Assembly: GCA_021851985.1 (NCBI GenBank)
Contig: JAJZOS010000034.1
Location: 1 to 8,334 of the forward strand
Length of the DNA stretch: 8,334 bases
Source: Microcaldota archaeon
GTDB lineage: Archaea > Micrarchaeota > Micrarchaeia > Micrarchaeales > CABMGC01
Reading direction: 5' to 3'
The translations under genes and the position numbers were made by a program. Below the pieces are notes generated by a model, which was given only the letters and a program-made list of their open reading frames with translations, was not told the DNA's origin and did no database searches. Positions 6,311 through 8,334 of this stretch are shown one piece after another (within the stretch, counting starts at the first letter, position 1; every line of letters begins with the position of its first letter).

Positions 6311-6406
6311 TGGGCCTGGAGAGATTTGAACTCTCGACCTCCCGATATCTGCCTACCTTCTTAAAGATATCAGTCGGGCGCTCCAACCATGCTAAGCTAC
6401 AAGCCC
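6311..6406 (-). tRNA. tRNA-Ile(GAU) with a 21-nt intron
   Basis: On the minus strand the sequence folds as a full cloverleaf of 75 nt once 21 nt are removed. The acceptor stem is GGGCTTG with CAGGCCC plus discriminator A, and no CCA is encoded. The D stem is GCTT/GAGC, the anticodon stem CCCGA/TCGGG, the variable loop AGGTC, and the T arm GAGAG-TTCAAAT-CTCTC. The spliced anticodon loop is CTGATAA, giving anticodon GAT at 6371-6369, which decodes Ile (ATC/ATT). The GGGC...GCCCA ends and CTGATAA loop are typical of archaeal tRNA-Ile. The intron is at 6367-6347, between positions 37 and 38, the canonical archaeal site. The gene lies 42 nt downstream of amrA on the same strand and has its own TATA box. 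Confidence 0.94.
6347..6367 (-). other. tRNA-Ile intron, position 37/38, relaxed bulge-helix-bulge
   Basis: The 21-nt intron reads TCTTTAAGAAGGTAGGCAGAT. Folding by eye, C32-G, U33-A and G34-C form three pairs of the central helix with the intron's 3' part (CAG), while A35 faces G, a mismatch. The intron-side outer helix is weak. This is a relaxed form of the splice motif, which normally needs a tRNA endonuclease of broad specificity. Confidence 0.75.
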
Positions 6407-6430
6407 ACTATGTTCTTATTTTTGCCAAAA

Positions 6431-6440
6431 GGATATAAAT
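6431..6440 (-). promoter_or_regulatory. TATA box of tRNA-Ile
   Basis: ATTTATATCC on the minus strand lies 25-34 nt before the first base of the tRNA, the right distance for transcription to begin about at the 5' end. It sits in the 42-nt spacer after the amrA stop, so the tRNA need not rely on read-through. Confidence 0.55.
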
Positions 6441-6448
6441 ACATGCAA

Positions 6449-7057
6449 CTAAAGCCTAATCTCTGTTATCTTTCCGTTGGGCACATCTTCCCTAAAAATC
6501 TGAGTCTGGAACTTGTAAAGCTTTACGTTTTTCTGCTTCCAGTATTCTCTAGGCAATCCTGCCTTTGCACATGTCTCATCAAGTAGCCTTGCGCTATCCC
6601 ATTTTTGTTCAACGGCCACTATCGGAAGCAGCAATCCGCTATAACCTCCATACTCTATCAATGTACCATCCCTGCCGACTGCAATTGCCTCAAGGCGCTT
6701 CTTTTCCTCGCCATCTACGATTTCTGGCTTTGAGAGTATGCTCACCTCAATTGTTGATTCATCTAATTCTGGTCCCGATATACGAACGAACCGCGGGTCT
6801 TCAAATGCTGCCGCAAGCGAAGCCTGCACAAGGGTTTTTTTTAAGGGCTCTTTGGATTTTATAAATCCTATGCATCCCCTGAGCGCCTTTGTCGGGTAAT
6901 GCTCTATTGTGACAAATACGCCTGTTTTTTCATCAAATTCACTTATGCTGCTCTCCACAATATCTGGTTTGAACATAGGGTTTTTTATACAAAGTTCTAT
7001 GGCAGTCCTTGCTGCATTTACGAGTTTCCTGCCCTCCTGCAGCGTATAGATATGCAT
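6449..7057 (-). CDS. amrA: AMMECR1 family protein, AmmeMemoRadiSam system protein A
   Basis: The 202-residue product matches the AMMECR1 family in length and motifs: LRGCIGF (59-65), the family hallmark with Cys62; AAFEDPRF (83-90); the IEVSILSKPE strand (103-112); AVGRDGTLIEYGGYSGLLLP (126-145); and EQKWD followed by the Cys-x-Lys-Ala-Gly-Leu segment near 163-168. The molecular function of the family is not established. In prokaryotes it tends to occur with MEMO (AmrB) and a radical SAM enzyme. AmrB is in this window at 263-1090; the radical SAM gene is not. The ATG at 7057 has no Shine-Dalgarno sequence, but A/T-rich ACTAAATAATTA (7086-7075) is centred about 24 nt upstream, so a leaderless message is likely. 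The gene is divergent from rnhA, and tRNA-Ile follows on the same strand. Confidence 0.94.
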   Translation of the reverse strand: MHIYTLQEGRKLVNAARTAIELCIKNPMFKPDIVESSISEFDEKTGVFVTIEHYPTKALRGCIGFIKSKEPLKKTLVQASLAAAFEDPRFVRISGPELDESTIEVSILSKPEIVDGEEKKRLEAIAVGRDGTLIEYGGYSGLLLPIVAVEQKWDSARLLDETCAKAGLPREYWKQKNVKLYKFQTQIFREDVPNGKITEIRL

Positions 7058-7155
7058 AATATAATTGTTTAGATTAATTATTTAGTATATTAGTTTGGCG
7101 AGGCTTAATTCCGCCTGTAAACAGCGTGAAATCTTTAGCTTACGGTGTCAAATAC

Positions 7156-7169
7156 AAGGTGTTTGTTTG
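7156..7169 (+). promoter_or_regulatory. Ribosome binding site that sets the TTG start of rnhA
   Basis: AAGGTG (7156-7161) lies 5 nt before TTG at 7167. It favours this codon over the upstream in-frame TTG at 7095, which would add 24 residues unlike any RNase HI. The upstream gap 7058-7155 is A/T-rich and holds the divergent promoters; TTTAGTATATTAG (7081-7093) is a weak TATA candidate for rnhA. Confidence 0.55.
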
Positions 7170-7595
7170 AAGAAAATTACAATATATACTGATGGAGCGG
7201 CAAGAGGAAATCCCGGAGAAAGTGCGTCGGGATATATCGTATACGGCAATGGAAAGGAAATATTCAAGAAGCACGAAGAATACAACGGAATAAAGACTAA
7301 CAATTATGCAGAATATAATGCCATAATGCTTGCGCTAGACTGGTGCCTTAAAAACATGGGCGACCCAAAGGAATTAGATATTACCTTATATTCGGATAGC
7401 CAGTTGGTTGTGAAGCAATTGAATGGCATATACAAGGTAAAATCCCCAGATATGATTGAATTAAATGATAGAACGAAGATGCTGATAAGAAATTTTGGAG
7501 CATTCAAAATAATAAACGTACCAAGAGAAAACAACGGCATTGTCATTGTAGATGCTGCATTGAATCATTTTCTCGACAGGCATAAAAAGCAGTGA
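7167..7595 (+). CDS. rnhA: Ribonuclease HI
   Basis: RNase HI cuts the RNA strand of RNA-DNA hybrids, for example in R-loops or primers. From TTG 7167 the protein has 142 residues and opens KKITIYTDGAARGNPG, the usual family start. The catalytic carboxylates are all present: Asp9 in TDGAARGNPG (8-17), Glu49 in NYAEYNA (46-52), Asp77 in YSDSQLVVKQLNG (75-87) and Asp129 in VDAALN (128-133). Before the last Asp, relatives usually read RExNxxAD; here it is RENNGIVIVD, two residues longer and unusually hydrophobic, so the active-site loop may differ. The basic handle of bacterial RNase HI is absent, as is common in archaeal and short bacterial forms. The next gene starts 63 nt after the stop, in the same reading frame, with its own TATA box. 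Confidence 0.92.
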   Translation: MKKITIYTDGAARGNPGESASGYIVYGNGKEIFKKHEEYNGIKTNNYAEYNAIMLALDWCLKNMGDPKELDITLYSDSQLVVKQLNGIYKVKSPDMIELNDRTKMLIRNFGAFKIINVPRENNGIVIVDAALNHFLDRHKKQ

Positions 7596-7613
7596 ATATA
7601 TAAACTAATAATC

Positions 7614-7661
7614 TATAAATATTTAATTTGTGCAATCAAATTGCATCTGAGTGATTTATTG
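7614..7661 (+). promoter_or_regulatory. Promoter, SD and TTG start of the TPR-AAA gene
   Basis: TATAAATATTTAA (7614-7626) predicts a transcript start near 7644. The short leader would contain GAGTGAT (7649-7655), ending 3 nt before TTG at 7659. The same GTGAT plus 3 nt layout precedes the amrB ATG, which supports this TTG as the start. The frame is open back to the rnhA stop, but no better start lies between. Confidence 0.5.
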
Positions 7662-8334
7662 TCAGACGAAGCAGTACAGCCAAACGAAAGCCCGTCCCAA
7701 GTGGATTTAAATGCTAAGGACCATTGGAAAAAGGGCAACAGCATGTTCGAGGCTAGCAAATTTGATGATGCAATAAAGGAATTTGACGAAGCAATTCGCA
7801 TAGACCCAAAATACGCAGATGCCTATTTTAATAAGGCGCTCACGGAGCGCATAATGCGCAACTATGATGCTGCAAAAGCAGACCTAGAAAAAGTCATGGA
7901 ATTGCAGCCGAGCAGCCCGGACGCACCCCTATTATTCGGCGATATATTAGAATCTAGCAACGATCTACTTGGGGCAAGGTTCTGGTATGAAAAATCCCTT
8001 AAAATAGATTCAGGATATTCTGAAGCAAAGAACCGGCTTGAGCATCTCGATTCACTTATACACATGGACTATGGAGACGCGCAAAAAGAGAAGCAGACAT
8101 CAATAAATAGCCAGACAAGCAAGAATGACAATACCGAATTGATAGAAGAAGGCCAGATAAAGAGAGTGAAATTCTACAAGTCTAACGTAAAGTTTGACAG
8201 CGTAATGGGTTTGGAAAAGGTGAAAAAATACCTGCATGACAATGTAATACTTGCAATACAACACCCAGAACTATTTAAGAAATATGGCAAGAAGCTCGGT
8301 CTTGGGCTTATATTATATGGCCCCCCCCGGAAAC
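7659..8334 (+). CDS. TPR-repeat protein fused to an AAA+ ATPase (3' end beyond window; frame break near the end)
   Basis: The frame from TTG 7659 gives 225 residues to the edge. After a short N terminus, three TPR units occupy about 21-54 (GNSMFEASKFDDAIKEFDEA is typical), 55-88 and 89-122, a likely protein-binding solenoid. A polar linker rich in Ser, Asn, Lys and Gln (about 135-165) leads to the start of an AAA domain: VKFDSVMGLEKVKKYL, then HPELFKKYGKKLGLGLILYG, as in Cdc48/SpoVK-type ATPases. The Walker A motif should follow as GPPGxGKT, but the sequence reads GPPRK because of eight C at 8321-8328; with seven it would read GPPGN. The ATPase core, Walker B and arginine finger are not in the window. 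Partner and role are unknown; a chaperone or remodelling ATPase with a TPR adaptor is the natural guess. Confidence 0.82.
   Translation, partial: MSDEAVQPNESPSQVDLNAKDHWKKGNSMFEASKFDDAIKEFDEAIRIDPKYADAYFNKALTERIMRNYDAAKADLEKVMELQPSSPDAPLLFGDILESSNDLLGARFWYEKSLKIDSGYSEAKNRLEHLDSLIHMDYGDAQKEKQTSINSQTSKNDNTELIEEGQIKRVKFYKSNVKFDSVMGLEKVKKYLHDNVILAIQHPELFKKYGKKLGLGLILYGPPRK
8321..8328 (+). other. Eight-C run with a probable one-base frame error in Walker A
   Basis: The codons for Gly-Pro-Pro merge into a run of eight C followed by GGAAAC. Read as is, the frame gives GPPRK; removing one C gives GPPGN, the expected P-loop start. The run lies 6 nt from the window edge, so a sequencing or assembly error at a homopolymer is the simplest cause. 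Confidence 0.7.

Noticed and set aside
7036..7048. 13-nt repeat CCTGCAGCGTATA shared with 3276-3288
   Set aside because: One copy codes for part of the amrA N terminus and the other lies between genes; a 13-nt match is within chance for a window of this size.
7097..7115. GGCG...CGCC inverted repeat in the rnhA leader
   Set aside because: Only four pairs with an 11-nt loop; too weak to claim a riboswitch or terminator.
7095..7166. 24-residue N-terminal extension of RNase HI from TTG 7095
   Set aside because: The extension resembles no RNase HI, and TTG 7167 has AAGGTG 5 nt upstream and gives the standard family N terminus.

Overview
The window looks archaeal. It carries a Y-family polymerase of the Dpo4/DinB type, a tRNA-Ile with an intron at the canonical archaeal 37/38 position, an AMMECR1 protein, a COG1236-type metallo-beta-lactamase nuclease, TATA-like boxes about 25 nt upstream of many starts (several transcripts probably leaderless), and GTGAT/GGTG Shine-Dalgarno motifs. 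Codon use is rich in ATA and AGG/AGA, and G+C is roughly 40%. Compact packing, very short gaps and TTG/GTG starts would fit a small-genome DPANN archaeon (Micrarchaeota/ARMAN-like), but that placement is inference.

Layout, left to right. (1) Minus strand, 1-1090: amrB (MEMO family) followed 14 nt later by the N-terminal end of a NodU/TobZ-type carbamoyltransferase that runs off the left edge; probably one operon. (2) Plus strand, 1175-2248: dinB, diverging from amrB. (3) Minus strand, 2245-3186: thioredoxin reductase trxB, tail to tail with dinB with a 4-nt overlap of the stop codons. (4) Plus strand, 3302-4264: MBL-fold nuclease, diverging from trxB. (5) Minus strand, 4269-5113: short NAD-dependent sugar epimerase, preceded by a possible 22-codon upstream ORF that overlaps its start by ATGA. 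(6) Plus strand, 5275-6198: alpha/beta hydrolase with a GHSTGCQ elbow. (7) Minus strand, 6311-7057: amrA (AMMECR1) and, downstream on the same strand, intron-containing tRNA-Ile(GAU) with its own TATA box. (8) Plus strand, 7167-7595: RNase HI from a TTG start. (9) Plus strand, 7659 to the right edge: TPR plus AAA ATPase gene, also from TTG, cut off in the Walker A motif where a run of eight C appears to shift the frame.

Functional themes. Two parts of the AmmeMemoRadiSam set (AmrB and AmrA) lie about 5.4 kb apart with no radical SAM partner in view. Nucleic-acid upkeep is represented by DinB, RNase HI and the MBL nuclease; redox by TrxB; sugar metabolism by the epimerase and possibly the carbamoyltransferase. 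The alternating, back-to-back arrangement means most genes have their own promoter. No gene-free stretch exceeds 300 bases. I see no CRISPR array, insertion sequence or prophage. The observations most worth checking are the Walker A frame break, the upstream ORF coupled to the epimerase, the amrB-carbamoyltransferase pairing, and the relaxed splice motif in the tRNA.
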